Under the pieces are notes generated by a model, which was not told the DNA's origin, did no database searches, and was given only the letters and a program-made list of their open reading frames with translations. The position numbers were made by a program, and so were the translations under genes. A stretch of 64,000 nt of DNA from Bacteroidales bacterium (GTDB lineage: Bacteria > Bacteroidota > Bacteroidia > Bacteroidales > Tenuifilaceae): NCBI GenBank assembly GCA_020636835.1, contig JACJXC010000004.1, positions 434,001 to 498,000 of the forward strand, read 5' to 3'. Shown here in pieces: positions 51,007 to 60,283 of this stretch. Each line of letters begins with the position of its first letter. The stretch's first letter is position 1.

Positions 51007-51979
51007 AGTTTAAAAACTCTGCAATTTGAATTGCATTGGTGGCAGCTCCTTTGCGTAGGTTATCGGACACAACCCAGAAGTTGATGCTCTTGGGTTGTGA
51101 AATATCCCTACGGATGCGGCCCACAAACACATCGTCCTTACCCTCGGAGTAGCGTGGCATTGGGTAATGATTCTCGGCAGGATTATCCTGAATAGTAATT
51201 CCTGCAGAGCTACGGAGCAACTCAACAGCCTCGGTTAATTCGAATTCATTCTCGAACTCAACGTTTACCGACTCGGAGTGGCCACCAACAACAGGAATAC
51301 GAACAACTGTTGCGTTAACCATAATATTCTGGTCGCCAATAATCTTACGGGTTTCATCAACCAACTTCTGCTCCTCGGTGGTATAGCCATTCTCAAGGAA
51401 TGTTCCCCCATGCGGAAAACAGTTTAAATCAATCGGATGAGGATAAGCCATATCGGCCTGCACGCCTTGCCTTTCGGCGTATAGTTGATTCACCGCCTTA
51501 ACGCCAGTGCCAGTTACCGATTGGTATGTAGATACAACTATCCTTTTGATTTTATACTTCAGATGAAGTGGGTTTAAGGCAACAACAAGCTGAATAGTTG
51601 AACAGTTTGGGTTGGCAATAATCTTGTTGCTTGGAGTAAGGATATTAGCATTCACCTCGGGAACTACAAGCGGAATCTCAGGGTACATTCGCCAGCACGA
51701 TGAATTATCCACAACGGTAGTACCCACCTCGGCAAATTTTGGGGCCCACTCCTTTGATGCTGCAGAACCTGCAGAGAAAATAGCAACAGCAGGTTTTCGT
51801 TTGACAGCCTCGGCAACCGATACAATTGCATAATCCTTACCCTTAAACTTAACAGACTTACCAATTGATTTCTCTGATGCAACTGGAATCAACTCTGTTA
51901 CGGGGAAATTCCGTTCTTCAAGAACGCGAAGCATTACTTTACCTACTAATCCGGTGGCGCCCACCACTGCTACTTTCAT
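50987..51979 (-). CDS. asd: Aspartate-semialdehyde dehydrogenase
   Basis: 330 residues. NADP-binding VAVVGATGLVGKVMLRVLEE (residues 3-22), the catalytic Cys in IANPNCSTIQLVVAL (about 130) and the substrate-binding/active-site region RIPVVGGHSESVNVEF with its conserved His (about 246). It reduces aspartyl phosphate to the semialdehyde, the branch point for Lys/DAP, Thr and Met. The start ATG at 51979 is unambiguous. Tail-to-tail overlap of 20 bases with hflX. Confidence 0.97.
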   Translation of the reverse strand: MKVAVVGATGLVGKVMLRVLEERNFPVTELIPVASEKSIGKSVKFKGKDYAIVSVAEAVKRKPAVAIFSAGSAASKEWAPKFAEVGTTVVDNSSCWRMYPEIPLVVPEVNANILTPSNKIIANPNCSTIQLVVALNPLHLKYKIKRIVVSTYQSVTGTGVKAVNQLYAERQGVQADMAYPHPIDLNCFPHGGTFLENGYTTEEQKLVDETRKIIGDQNIMVNATVVRIPVVGGHSESVNVEFENEFELTEAVELLRSSAGITIQDNPAENHYPMPRYSEGKDDVFVGRIRRDISQPKSINFWVVSDNLRKGAATNAIQIAEFLNSKGWLQ

Positions 51980-52159
51980 TTGTTTTAAGTTGTTAATTGT
52001 TAAACATTAAGTAATTGTGTTTAAATTTTTTGTAATTTATTGTTCGTAAAAATAGTAATTAAACAATATGAAACATCCATGACCGATAAATTTATCGCAC
52101 GGCAAAAGTATTGATTTATGGGTGTTCCATCTGACCTTAATTAAACAAAATACAAGCAG

Positions 52160-55100
52160 ATGAAACGACTGTTCACCCTGATTTTAACAGTATTATCGCT
52201 TACTGTTATAGGACAGATTAATATCAATTTTGAGGTTGACGACCTAACTGGTTGGACTCAAAAACCCACGGGCCGATGGCAAGCATCAACGGCATCGCCA
52301 CTGGCGGGAGCACGCTCGCTTAAGCACACCTTTAACAATAACACTAGCACCACCGACTCTATCTACTATCCACTACCCACATGGGATGTAACCACAGGTG
52401 ATGTAACCTGGCGCATGCTAATTAGGTATGGCAACGACCCTTCCACATCGAACAGTTGGTGGGTTTACCTTATGAGCGATGGCGCTACAATAACCACTCC
52501 AGGAACAGGCTCGGGCTACGCCGTAGGCGTTAACCTTACAGGTAGCGACGACCTGCTAAAAATATGGAGAGTAACAAACGGAACACCGCAAATAATTCTT
52601 ACCTCAACGTTAAACTGGCAAACCCAAATTGGCACAGGAAAAGCGGGCGCAATTGAGGTTCAACGCCTCGCAAATGGAACATTTACACTTAAAGCATCGG
52701 TTAACGGCATTTTTACCGATTTGGTCAACTACGGCAGCGTAGAGGATATCAACCATACCGCATTTGAAAACTTCGGCATACTTTACCGTTACACTTCATC
52801 AGCCGACATGCTCCTTTGGGCTGATAATATCAGCATAACATACGATGCTGCAAACCTCAACGATAACACAACCAACATACTTAATCCAACTGCACAAATT
52901 GCAGGGGGTACAATATCATCACTAGCAAACAATCCGCTAAGCACTGTGGATGTGTTCCGTTTTGCCATTCAGGATATGGGCAGCGGCGATAATCTGCCAA
53001 CCCGTGTAAAGCGGATTACATTCAGCAATCCCTCGCCCACTCTATCGCCATGGAGCTCAATTATTGGTGGAATAAAAATTACAGGCCCTAGTGGCAATAT
53101 CAACATAAAAAACGCTCAAATAACCAATGAATCAATTATTTTGGATGTTGATTCAACCCAAATGGTTATATCCGATGGGGCGAAGGACGAATTTACCCTA
53201 GGCATATACCTTAAGAATGGAATAACCGAAGGAACCAGCCTAAGCTTTGAGATTGACCAAAACCACGGATTTTTTGCAGGGATATCGGGCTCTGGCTTTG
53301 TCAAACCAATTGCAGCAAAAGCAACATCGAACAACTTTACGATTCAGGTTCAAGCCACGCATCTGAGGTTTACCCAACAACCTATAGCGGTTGGGCTGAA
53401 TAAAAACTTCAGCGTATCGGTTAGCGGTTGCGACGAGTTTGGAAGTATTGATAACGATTTTGCACAACCAGTAACACTAAGCCTAAACGAAGGCAATGGT
53501 AATTTAACATCGACAAGCGGTTTAACAAAAGCAGGCGCAAGCGGAACAGCGCAATGGACTGACCTTGTTTACAGCACAACAGGAACATTCAGCATAAAGA
53601 CCGAAAGCGGCGGACTCATTGAGGCAATCAGCAACGATATCCAAACCGTAAATGACACCACATCAACTGCCAGCGAACCAACATCGCAACCTGTGGACGC
53701 GAATATCCAATCGCTTAAAACAAGCCCCGAAAAAGCCGTTGAAATAATGCGCCTTAAAATAAACGATATTGGTAGTGGCGACAATGCCCCGACTATTGTC
53801 AAAAGTATCAAACTAAGCAGAACAAGTATTACAAACATCGCAACACTGAATAAGGCAATAGAGGGCGTGCTGGTTAAACGCAACGGCGCGCTAATTACCC
53901 TTGCCGATGTACAAATAAAATCATCGGCCATAGAGATATTTTTTGGAGAACAATCGCTAGTTGTAGCAGATGGAACATCAGCAGAGATAAGTATTTGGGC
54001 ATACCTAAAGAGCAAGGATTTAACCGATGGTCAGGTTATTCAACTTTACGTTGATAAAAACGCTCACGGATTCACTGCGTATGAACAAGGCTCGGGATTT
54101 TCCACACAATTAGCAACAAATATCACCTCAAATATTTTTACCATAAAGGTTGATGCCGCAAAACTATCGTTCAAGGAAATTCCTGCCAGAGTAGGCGTTT
54201 TGGAGAATTTTACAGCGAAAATTGCGGCCACCGATAAAAACGAAAATATTGACAAGGATTTTAGTGGAGAGGTGAGACTAAAACTGGCATCGGGCAATGG
54301 AACTCTGGCAATTGCAGGAGGAGAAACTGCAAACATTGTAAATGGAGAGGTAACCTATAATGGGGTTAACTACTCAATCCCCGAGAAATTCTCGTTGCTG
54401 GCGCAAAGCACAACGCTCGACGATGTGGCATCGGCATTTATTACCTGTGGCGATAACAATGGCGTTGCAGTTCCAATAACCGTAAGCGAAGACACAATTA
54501 CCGTTTCGTCGGCAAATAGCAGCTCAAGCAACGCCTTTGAGGTGTTAAAACTTCGGATAAAAGATAAAGGTACCTCGGACGGGTTACCGTTAATTCCAAA
54601 CACCATTACGCTTGCCACCTTCGATCCCGACAATGCGATTCAACTCTCACAAATGATTAAAGGATTTGCCATAATAACCCCCAACGGAGCTATCACACCA
54701 AGTTTTAGCGTTAGTAACGGAAAATTTGTGCTTAGTATTGCTGAGAACAGCATTACAATTCCAAACAACGACTCGCTCGACATCACCATAAAAGCATTTA
54801 TCAGAGAGAATGCCATTGTTGATGGCACAAAGTTCCGATTCTACATACCAACAAGCAACCACGGGCTGCAATCGGCCACAAGTGGAACAGCGTTCAGCAC
54901 TACAATTCCACTAACCATTTACGGACAACCCTGTAAAATTGATGTTGTGGCAACAAATCTAACATTTGCACAAGTACCATTCATTGGTTTACCCAATCAA
55001 GCATTCAGCGTAAGGGCATCGGCAACCGATAGTTTGGGAAATAGCGATAATAACTTCACAGGAAGCGCAAGTTTATTACTCCAAAGCGGAAACGGACAAA

Positions 55101-57805
55101 TGGAAACATCGCCAATGATAACTCCAATAAACAACGGAATGGCAATTTGGAGCGGAGTAAAACTAAACAGTATCGGAAAATATCAGTTTAAGGCAACATC
55201 GGAAACATTAATGCAAGGTATATCACCAGAAATGTATGTGGGCTATAACCAAATTTGCCCAATTAACGAAGATTTTGAGGGAACAACGCCAAGTTGGAAT
55301 GGCATTCAGAACTGGAAACTATCTACAATTACTCCTATCTCTGGCGTGCAATCGCTTATACACGCTGGGAATCCCGATTCAAAAGTAAATACACTTACAT
55401 TTCCAATTGGAATAGCCTCATCGAGTGGAAAAGCTATTGAATGGGAAGTAACCATTCGCAATGGCAACTGGGATCCCTCGTCCGATAATTACTTTTACTT
55501 TGTAGCAGCATCAACATCGGAAGATTTAGACACGGCAACAGGTATTGCTATTGGAATAAACCCCAGTAGTGGGAACGATTTTCTCTCGCTATGGGCGTTC
55601 GAGGATAGTAAGCGTAACAACCTTATAGTTGCAGCATTTGACTGGAATGAGAACGATGAGGTTAAGATAAAACTCACACTTTCGCCAACAGGCAAGCTAT
55701 CGCTTTGGTATCAACCCAAGCAATCGGGGTGTATGATTTTAGGCGGAGAAACCAATTTAAAAGCCGATTTGACCGTTAACTATGGCGGATTGGAATTTGG
55801 CTTCACATCATCCAGAGCAGGGCTTCTTTGGGTTGATAATTTAAAGATTTGCGCGGTTGAGTATCCTCCTTTACTTAAATCGGTAAAATCGATGAATCTA
55901 TCATCGGTTAAGGTTCAGTTTAGCAAAAGCATAAACCCAACCAGCGCATCGAACATTAGCAACTATGCCATTAAGAAAGAAAGCGGGGAAAGCATAGAAG
56001 TTCAGTTGGCACAATTTAATGCAGAAAAGCCCAACGAGGTTTTACTCACAACATCGAGAATGCCATTGGGTAACCTACAGTTAAACATTTCGAACATTTT
56101 AGATGAAAACGGCTACGCCATATCCGATAGCGCCACCTTTGGAATTGGCACCGAGGGAAACCTCGGCCAATTGGTTATCACCGAAATAATGGCCAACCCA
56201 ATACCAAGCGTTGGCCTGCCCGAATACGAGTACGTTGAGCTCTACAATCCATATTACGACTCGGTATCAATAACTGGCTGGAAAATGCAATTCAACTCCA
56301 CTACGGTTAGTTTGCCCGCAGCAAAAATTGCCCCACAAAGCTATGCGGTTGTCTGCTCGAATACTGCATCGGAATATCTTTCGGTTTACGGAAAAGCCAT
56401 CGGAGTAACAAGTTTCCCAAGTCTTCTGAACGACGGAATGCTAATAAAACTATTCGATAGCAACAGCAACCTTATTGCGTTTGCAAACTACACCAATAGT
56501 TGGTACAACGATGCAACGCGAAACAGCGGTGGCTACTCAATGGAATGCGTTGATATTACCAATTTGGCTGAAGGCTCAAACAACTGGAAAGCAAGTCAAG
56601 ACACGCAAGGAGGAACGCCATGTGCACCCAATTCTGTTACAGGAGAAAATCCTGATGTTACCAAGCCACGAGTTGTTGCAACAGGGGTAATGGATGACAG
56701 AACTATCAAATTAACATACAACGAACCAATGGATAGCCTTAGCTTTACGCTGAATGACAACTACGCATTGCCAAGCGCAGTAGGAATACCCAACATCGTT
56801 TCGAGCGGAAATCTTTTCAACGAGATCACAATTACACTAGCAAACCCAATGGAGGCAAATCAAAAATATACATTGACAGTATCGAACGATGTTATGGATT
56901 TTGCTGGCAATAGAATTGATGAGGTTGATATTGATTTTGCACTTCCGCAAACACCCTTGGCCAACGATATCGTTATTAACGAAGTGCTTTTCAACCCTTA
57001 TACTGGCGGAACCGATTTTGTGGAACTTTACAACAACTCAGACAAAACTTTCGACCTTAAAAAAATCTACCTAAGCAGCAGAAATTCGAATACCCTCGAA
57101 CTGAATGAAACCTACCCTGCATCGGACACTGCACGGCTATTCTTCCCAAATGAGTATGTGGTTATATGTACAAATCCAGCACTTGTAATGCAGTTTTACA
57201 CAGCAGAAAACCCCAGGGTAATTGTGTGGGCATCTAAAATGGCTTCGTTCAATAATGATAAGGGCTATGTGGTTCTGTTAGATGAACAACTTGAAGTAGT
57301 TGATGAGTTCTACTACAGCGAAAAGATGCACAGCAAGTTGATTGCTGATGTAAAGGGTGTTTCGCTGGAAAGAATAAGCCCAAACTTAAACACGAATGAT
57401 GCCTCAACCTGGCAATCGGCATCACAGGTTGTTGGCTTTGCAACACCAACCTACAAAAACTCGCAGTACACCGATGCAACAACCTCATCGTCGAACTTCA
57501 CGCTATCGCCCGAAACATTCTCACCCGACGGCGATGGCCGCGACGACTACCTACTTATCAACTACAACCTACCCGATGCGGGATATGTAGCAAACATTAG
57601 GGTTTACACATCGAGTGGCGTAGAGGTTTATCGCCTTGCAAACAATTTACTGCTTGGAACTGAAGGTTCAATCCGTTGGGATGGCATCAATTTCAGTAAC
57701 CGCAGGGTTCCTGTAGGTATTTACATTATCTACATTGAGTACTTTAACCTAAATGGTGAAGTTAAGAAAGAGAAGAAGGTTTGCGTTGTGGCTAGTAGAA
57801 GTTGA
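52160..57805 (+). CDS. Giant secreted lamin-tail/Ig-repeat protein with T9SS-type C-terminus
   Basis: 1881 residues with signal peptide MKRLFTLILTVLSLTVIGQ. Two lectin/LamG-like segments lie at about 22-230 (EVDDLTGWTQKPTGRWQAS) and about 1033-1235 (NEDFEGTTPSWNGIQNWKLS). Between them are three tandem units of about 265 residues, recognisable by FRFAIQDMGSGDNLPTRV (264), MRLKINDIGSGDNAPTIV (528) and LKLRIKDKGTSDGLPLIP (794), each followed by an Ig-like part. Two lamin-tail domains (QLVITEIMANPIPSVG at 1337; NDIVINEVLFNPYTGG at 1603) flank an SbsA/Big-like domain. The end (FSPDGDGRDDYLLINY to the C-terminus) is a FlgD-Ig/T9SS-type sorting domain. Likely a surface adhesin or matrix protein; ligands unknown. 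Confidence 0.88.
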   Translation: MKRLFTLILTVLSLTVIGQININFEVDDLTGWTQKPTGRWQASTASPLAGARSLKHTFNNNTSTTDSIYYPLPTWDVTTGDVTWRMLIRYGNDPSTSNSWWVYLMSDGATITTPGTGSGYAVGVNLTGSDDLLKIWRVTNGTPQIILTSTLNWQTQIGTGKAGAIEVQRLANGTFTLKASVNGIFTDLVNYGSVEDINHTAFENFGILYRYTSSADMLLWADNISITYDAANLNDNTTNILNPTAQIAGGTISSLANNPLSTVDVFRFAIQDMGSGDNLPTRVKRITFSNPSPTLSPWSSIIGGIKITGPSGNINIKNAQITNESIILDVDSTQMVISDGAKDEFTLGIYLKNGITEGTSLSFEIDQNHGFFAGISGSGFVKPIAAKATSNNFTIQVQATHLRFTQQPIAVGLNKNFSVSVSGCDEFGSIDNDFAQPVTLSLNEGNGNLTSTSGLTKAGASGTAQWTDLVYSTTGTFSIKTESGGLIEAISNDIQTVNDTTSTASEPTSQPVDANIQSLKTSPEKAVEIMRLKINDIGSGDNAPTIVKSIKLSRTSITNIATLNKAIEGVLVKRNGALITLADVQIKSSAIEIFFGEQSLVVADGTSAEISIWAYLKSKDLTDGQVIQLYVDKNAHGFTAYEQGSGFSTQLATNITSNIFTIKVDAAKLSFKEIPARVGVLENFTAKIAATDKNENIDKDFSGEVRLKLASGNGTLAIAGGETANIVNGEVTYNGVNYSIPEKFSLLAQSTTLDDVASAFITCGDNNGVAVPITVSEDTITVSSANSSSSNAFEVLKLRIKDKGTSDGLPLIPNTITLATFDPDNAIQLSQMIKGFAIITPNGAITPSFSVSNGKFVLSIAENSITIPNNDSLDITIKAFIRENAIVDGTKFRFYIPTSNHGLQSATSGTAFSTTIPLTIYGQPCKIDVVATNLTFAQVPFIGLPNQAFSVRASATDSLGNSDNNFTGSASLLLQSGNGQMETSPMITPINNGMAIWSGVKLNSIGKYQFKATSETLMQGISPEMYVGYNQICPINEDFEGTTPSWNGIQNWKLSTITPISGVQSLIHAGNPDSKVNTLTFPIGIASSSGKAIEWEVTIRNGNWDPSSDNYFYFVAASTSEDLDTATGIAIGINPSSGNDFLSLWAFEDSKRNNLIVAAFDWNENDEVKIKLTLSPTGKLSLWYQPKQSGCMILGGETNLKADLTVNYGGLEFGFTSSRAGLLWVDNLKICAVEYPPLLKSVKSMNLSSVKVQFSKSINPTSASNISNYAIKKESGESIEVQLAQFNAEKPNEVLLTTSRMPLGNLQLNISNILDENGYAISDSATFGIGTEGNLGQLVITEIMANPIPSVGLPEYEYVELYNPYYDSVSITGWKMQFNSTTVSLPAAKIAPQSYAVVCSNTASEYLSVYGKAIGVTSFPSLLNDGMLIKLFDSNSNLIAFANYTNSWYNDATRNSGGYSMECVDITNLAEGSNNWKASQDTQGGTPCAPNSVTGENPDVTKPRVVATGVMDDRTIKLTYNEPMDSLSFTLNDNYALPSAVGIPNIVSSGNLFNEITITLANPMEANQKYTLTVSNDVMDFAGNRIDEVDIDFALPQTPLANDIVINEVLFNPYTGGTDFVELYNNSDKTFDLKKIYLSSRNSNTLELNETYPASDTARLFFPNEYVVICTNPALVMQFYTAENPRVIVWASKMASFNNDKGYVVLLDEQLEVVDEFYYSEKMHSKLIADVKGVSLERISPNLNTNDASTWQSASQVVGFATPTYKNSQYTDATTSSSNFTLSPETFSPDGDGRDDYLLINYNLPDAGYVANIRVYTSSGVEVYRLANNLLLGTEGSIRWDGINFSNRRVPVGIYIIYIEYFNLNGEVKKEKKVCVVASRS

Positions 57806-57833
57806 TAGTTGTTCGAAAAGAATTCTTTTTGCT

Positions 57834-57862
57834 TATTGTCATTTCGAGCGCAGCGAGAAATC
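57834..57862. repeat. Short palindromic intergenic repeat
   Basis: Contains TGTCATTTCGAGCG ... CGAGAAATCC, an imperfect hairpin of a type scattered between genes in many Bacteroidota genomes. It abuts the -7 element before the beta-lactamase gene. Confidence 0.55.
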
Positions 57863-57864
57863 CA

Positions 57865-57872
57865 TACTTTTG
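57865..57872 (+). promoter_or_regulatory. Promoter -7 element for the beta-lactamase/MFS pair
   Basis: TACTTTTG, 23 bases before ATG 57896. The bases 19 upstream lie in the palindromic repeat (TTTC in place of TTTG), so the repeat may supply a weak -33. Confidence 0.5.
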
Positions 57873-57895
57873 TAAAACAACTAACCAAGCCAACA

Positions 57896-58630
57896 ATGAG
57901 AACTATCATTTTCCTTCTATACCTAGTTATTGCATCAGCAAATTATGCACAAACTTATAATCAAATTAAGGTCAACAACGATATAACTCTTGTTAAAATA
58001 ACCGATAACGCCTTTATTCACATTTCTTACACCAACGACTCTCAATTTGGAAGATTTCCTTCCAACGGATTAATACTCATCAACAATAATGAGGCTTTCC
58101 TATTCGACACACCCACCACCATTTTGCAAACTGAAGAATTGGTTGATTTTATAACAGATTCTTTGAAACTAAAAACAATTGGATTTGTGCCAAACCACTG
58201 GCATAACGACTGTACAGGAGGATTAGCTTACCTTAAAAAGATTGGGGTAAAAACATACGCAAATCAATTAACCATAGATATTTTAAAACAAAAAGGACAG
58301 AGTTACCCTGATAGTGGATTTAAGGATTCTCTTCAACTTTTTTTAGGCGATAAAGGAATTCTATGCTACTATTTGGGAGCGGCGCACTCTATGGATAACA
58401 TTGTGGTATGGATTCCTTCGGAGAAAATTCTTTTTGCAGGCTGTATGGCAAAAAGTACCAATTCAACCAATTTAGGGAATACTGTTGATGGCGATTTAAA
58501 GGCTTACCCAATCACAATACAAAAGGTAATTGATAAGTTCCCAAGTGCAAAAATTGTTATTCCAGGGCATGGAAATTGTGGTGGAATTGAGCTTTTAACT
58601 CACACCTATAAACTTATCCAAAAGCAGTAA
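57896..58630 (+). CDS. Subclass B1 metallo-beta-lactamase, CcrA/CfiA-like
   Basis: 244 residues from ATG 57896 (MRTIIFLLYLVIASANYAQT, a signal peptide); a frame start at 57809 lies in the upstream repeat. Zinc ligands of class B1 are complete: HWHNDCTGGLAYL (H116, H118, D120), GAAHSMDNIVVWIP (H196), FAGCMAKS (C221) and VIPGHGNCGG (H263), with the substrate-contact Lys in CMAK. The whole chain lines up with CcrA/CfiA of Bacteroides fragilis, including VPNHWH and KTYANQLTIDILKQKG. It should hydrolyse beta-lactams, including carbapenems, in the periplasm. Activity is inferred, not shown. The MFS gene starts 9 bases after the stop. Confidence 0.92.
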   Translation: MRTIIFLLYLVIASANYAQTYNQIKVNNDITLVKITDNAFIHISYTNDSQFGRFPSNGLILINNNEAFLFDTPTTILQTEELVDFITDSLKLKTIGFVPNHWHNDCTGGLAYLKKIGVKTYANQLTIDILKQKGQSYPDSGFKDSLQLFLGDKGILCYYLGAAHSMDNIVVWIPSEKILFAGCMAKSTNSTNLGNTVDGDLKAYPITIQKVIDKFPSAKIVIPGHGNCGGIELLTHTYKLIQKQ

Positions 58631-58639
58631 AATCAAAAA

Positions 58640-59824
58640 ATGAAAAAGGATACGATATTCGGATTTAAAAGGAACGTTTTCTTCGTTGGATTAACCAGTT
58701 TCTTTACTGATACATCTATCAAAATGATTTATAGCGTAATGCCCTTATTCTTATTATCAATTGGAGCATCAAAAACATCAATATCCTTAATCGAGGGAAT
58801 AGCAGAAAGTACTGCATCGCTATTCAAAGCCTTTTCGGGATACTGGAGCGATAAGATTGGGAGAAATAAACCGTTCATGATTATCGGGTATGGAATTACA
58901 GCATTGGTTACTCCTCTTTATGTATTTGTTCGACTACCTGTTCAAGTTCTTTTCCTTAGATTCTTTGAACGAATAGGAAAAGGCATTCGAACAGCACCAC
59001 GCGATAGTCTAATTAGCAGCTCTGCTAAGCACAACGAGGCGGGAAGAAACTTTGGATTTCATAAAGCCATGGACAATAGTGGAGCTATAGTAGGTCCGCT
59101 AGCTGCATTTATACTGCTTTACTTGTTTCCATTAAACTATACCAATATCTTCCTAATAGCAACAATCCCCGCATTACTAGGAGTTTTATCAATAATTATC
59201 TTTATAAAAGAGGCGAAATCAGAAAAGACTAGTAACAACAATCGCTTTCATTTAAAACAATTACCGCGAAAGTTTTACTTTTTCCTTGCAATAATATTTG
59301 TATTTACATTAGGCAATTCTGCCGATGCTTTATTACTGGTAAAAACAACCGAAACAGGAATAAACAAGGCATACATTCCTTTCGTTTATATGATATTTAA
59401 TGTGGTTTCGGTATTCCTAGCAATACCTATTGGTAAAATATCGGACAGAATTGGCCGTGAAACACTAATTATTGTTGGATTTCTCTTATATGCAATTGTT
59501 TACTTTTTATTTGGCAGATTTAATAGCATAAACATATTTGTATTACTGTTTATACTTTACGGCGTTTATAGCGCACTAACCGATACCAGCCAAAAAGCAA
59601 TGATATCCGATATTGTAAGCAAAGATTTAAAGGGGACCGGATTTGGATTGTACCACGCAGTGCTTGGAATCACTCTGCTACCAGCAAGTTTAATAGCAGG
59701 GTTACTTTACGATAAAGTAAACTCAAACGCTCCATTCTATTTTGGGTCGGCAATGGCTTTAACTGCCACTATTCTAATGATTGTGTTTGTGATTAGTGAG
59801 AAAAGAAAAAATCACGCTGTTTAG
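58640..59824 (+). CDS. Major facilitator superfamily transporter
   Basis: 394 residues, 12 membrane helices. Loop 2-3 motif A is YWSDKIGRNKPFMIIGYG, and its counterpart in the second half is GKISDRIGRETLIIVGF. Motif RIGKGIRTAPRDSLISSSA marks a bacterial MFS subgroup of uncharacterised drug/metabolite exporters. It lies 9 bases after the beta-lactamase gene, so the two form an operon; export or import related to cell-wall compounds is possible but unproven. Codon and base use is more AT-rich than the housekeeping genes nearby. Followed by a hairpin. Confidence 0.88.
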   Translation: MKKDTIFGFKRNVFFVGLTSFFTDTSIKMIYSVMPLFLLSIGASKTSISLIEGIAESTASLFKAFSGYWSDKIGRNKPFMIIGYGITALVTPLYVFVRLPVQVLFLRFFERIGKGIRTAPRDSLISSSAKHNEAGRNFGFHKAMDNSGAIVGPLAAFILLYLFPLNYTNIFLIATIPALLGVLSIIIFIKEAKSEKTSNNNRFHLKQLPRKFYFFLAIIFVFTLGNSADALLLVKTTETGINKAYIPFVYMIFNVVSVFLAIPIGKISDRIGRETLIIVGFLLYAIVYFLFGRFNSINIFVLLFILYGVYSALTDTSQKAMISDIVSKDLKGTGFGLYHAVLGITLLPASLIAGLLYDKVNSNAPFYFGSAMALTATILMIVFVISEKRKNHAV

Positions 59825-59836
59825 CAACGTGATTTT
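59808..59836 (+). terminator. Terminator after the MFS gene
   Basis: AAAATCACG ... CGTGATTTT stem overlapping the stop codon region. Confidence 0.75.
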
Positions 59837-59852
59837 CAAGTACCATGTAGAA

Positions 59853-59963
59853 CTATAATTCCTCAACCTGCCCGTTAACAACCTTAAAAACATTCCAAGT
59901 TTTTTCTGTAAAATTCGCGGGGATCTGATAGGTTTTCAGCAAACGGTTTCCGCCATAGCCCCT
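59853..59963 (-). pseudogene. Truncated 3' remnant of a DUF2135 paralog
   Basis: Read on the minus strand this gives GNRLLKTYQIPANFTEKTWN, then VFKVVNGQVEEL and a stop. It is nearly the same as the last 35 codons of the gene at 60840-61598 (about 94% at base level over 100 bases), but with different final residues. Homology stops abruptly near 59963, where GC-rich repeat-like DNA begins. Confidence 0.8.
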
Positions 59964-60283
59964 CGCTGCCGCGCCAGTCCTCTCGTGTGGCAATTCCATC
60001 CCAACCTCTCAACAATACTTACTACTCCCATCCTTAGGTATATAACACATAATTCCGCTGGATTATCTTGTTGCTACCCATTACGTCCTCTCTACTACCA
60101 CTTACTTTTTTTTCTCTTCTACACTACCACCTATCCTCTTCTACACTACCACACGAGAGGACTAACTTCGTTGAACTCACTACAGTCGGTTCGTGCGGTA
60201 GCGGCGTTGTGCGTTCGGCATTTTATCACAATTCCTTTTTATATATTATTCTCAGACAATTTTATTCAAACGTACAAGTTTTA
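59964..60283. other. Structured non-coding insert
   Basis: About 320 bases with no plausible gene. It holds a 15-bp perfect inverted repeat (59976-59990 and 60149-60163), a duplicated 17-mer CTCTTCTACACTACCAC (60114 and 60131), a 9-bp hairpin (60173-60192) and a GC-rich patch ending in GCGTTGTGCGTTCGG. Part of a small mobile or cassette-like insertion, type unknown. Confidence 0.6.
59976..60163. repeat. 15-bp inverted repeat pair flanking about 158 bp
   Basis: AGTCCTCTCGTGTGG (59976-59990) and its exact reverse complement CCACACGAGAGGACT (60149-60163). Confidence 0.85.

Noticed and set aside
60114..60147. Possible CRISPR-like repeat (CTCTTCTACACTACCAC twice)
   Set aside because: Only two copies directly adjacent, no spacers, no cas genes.
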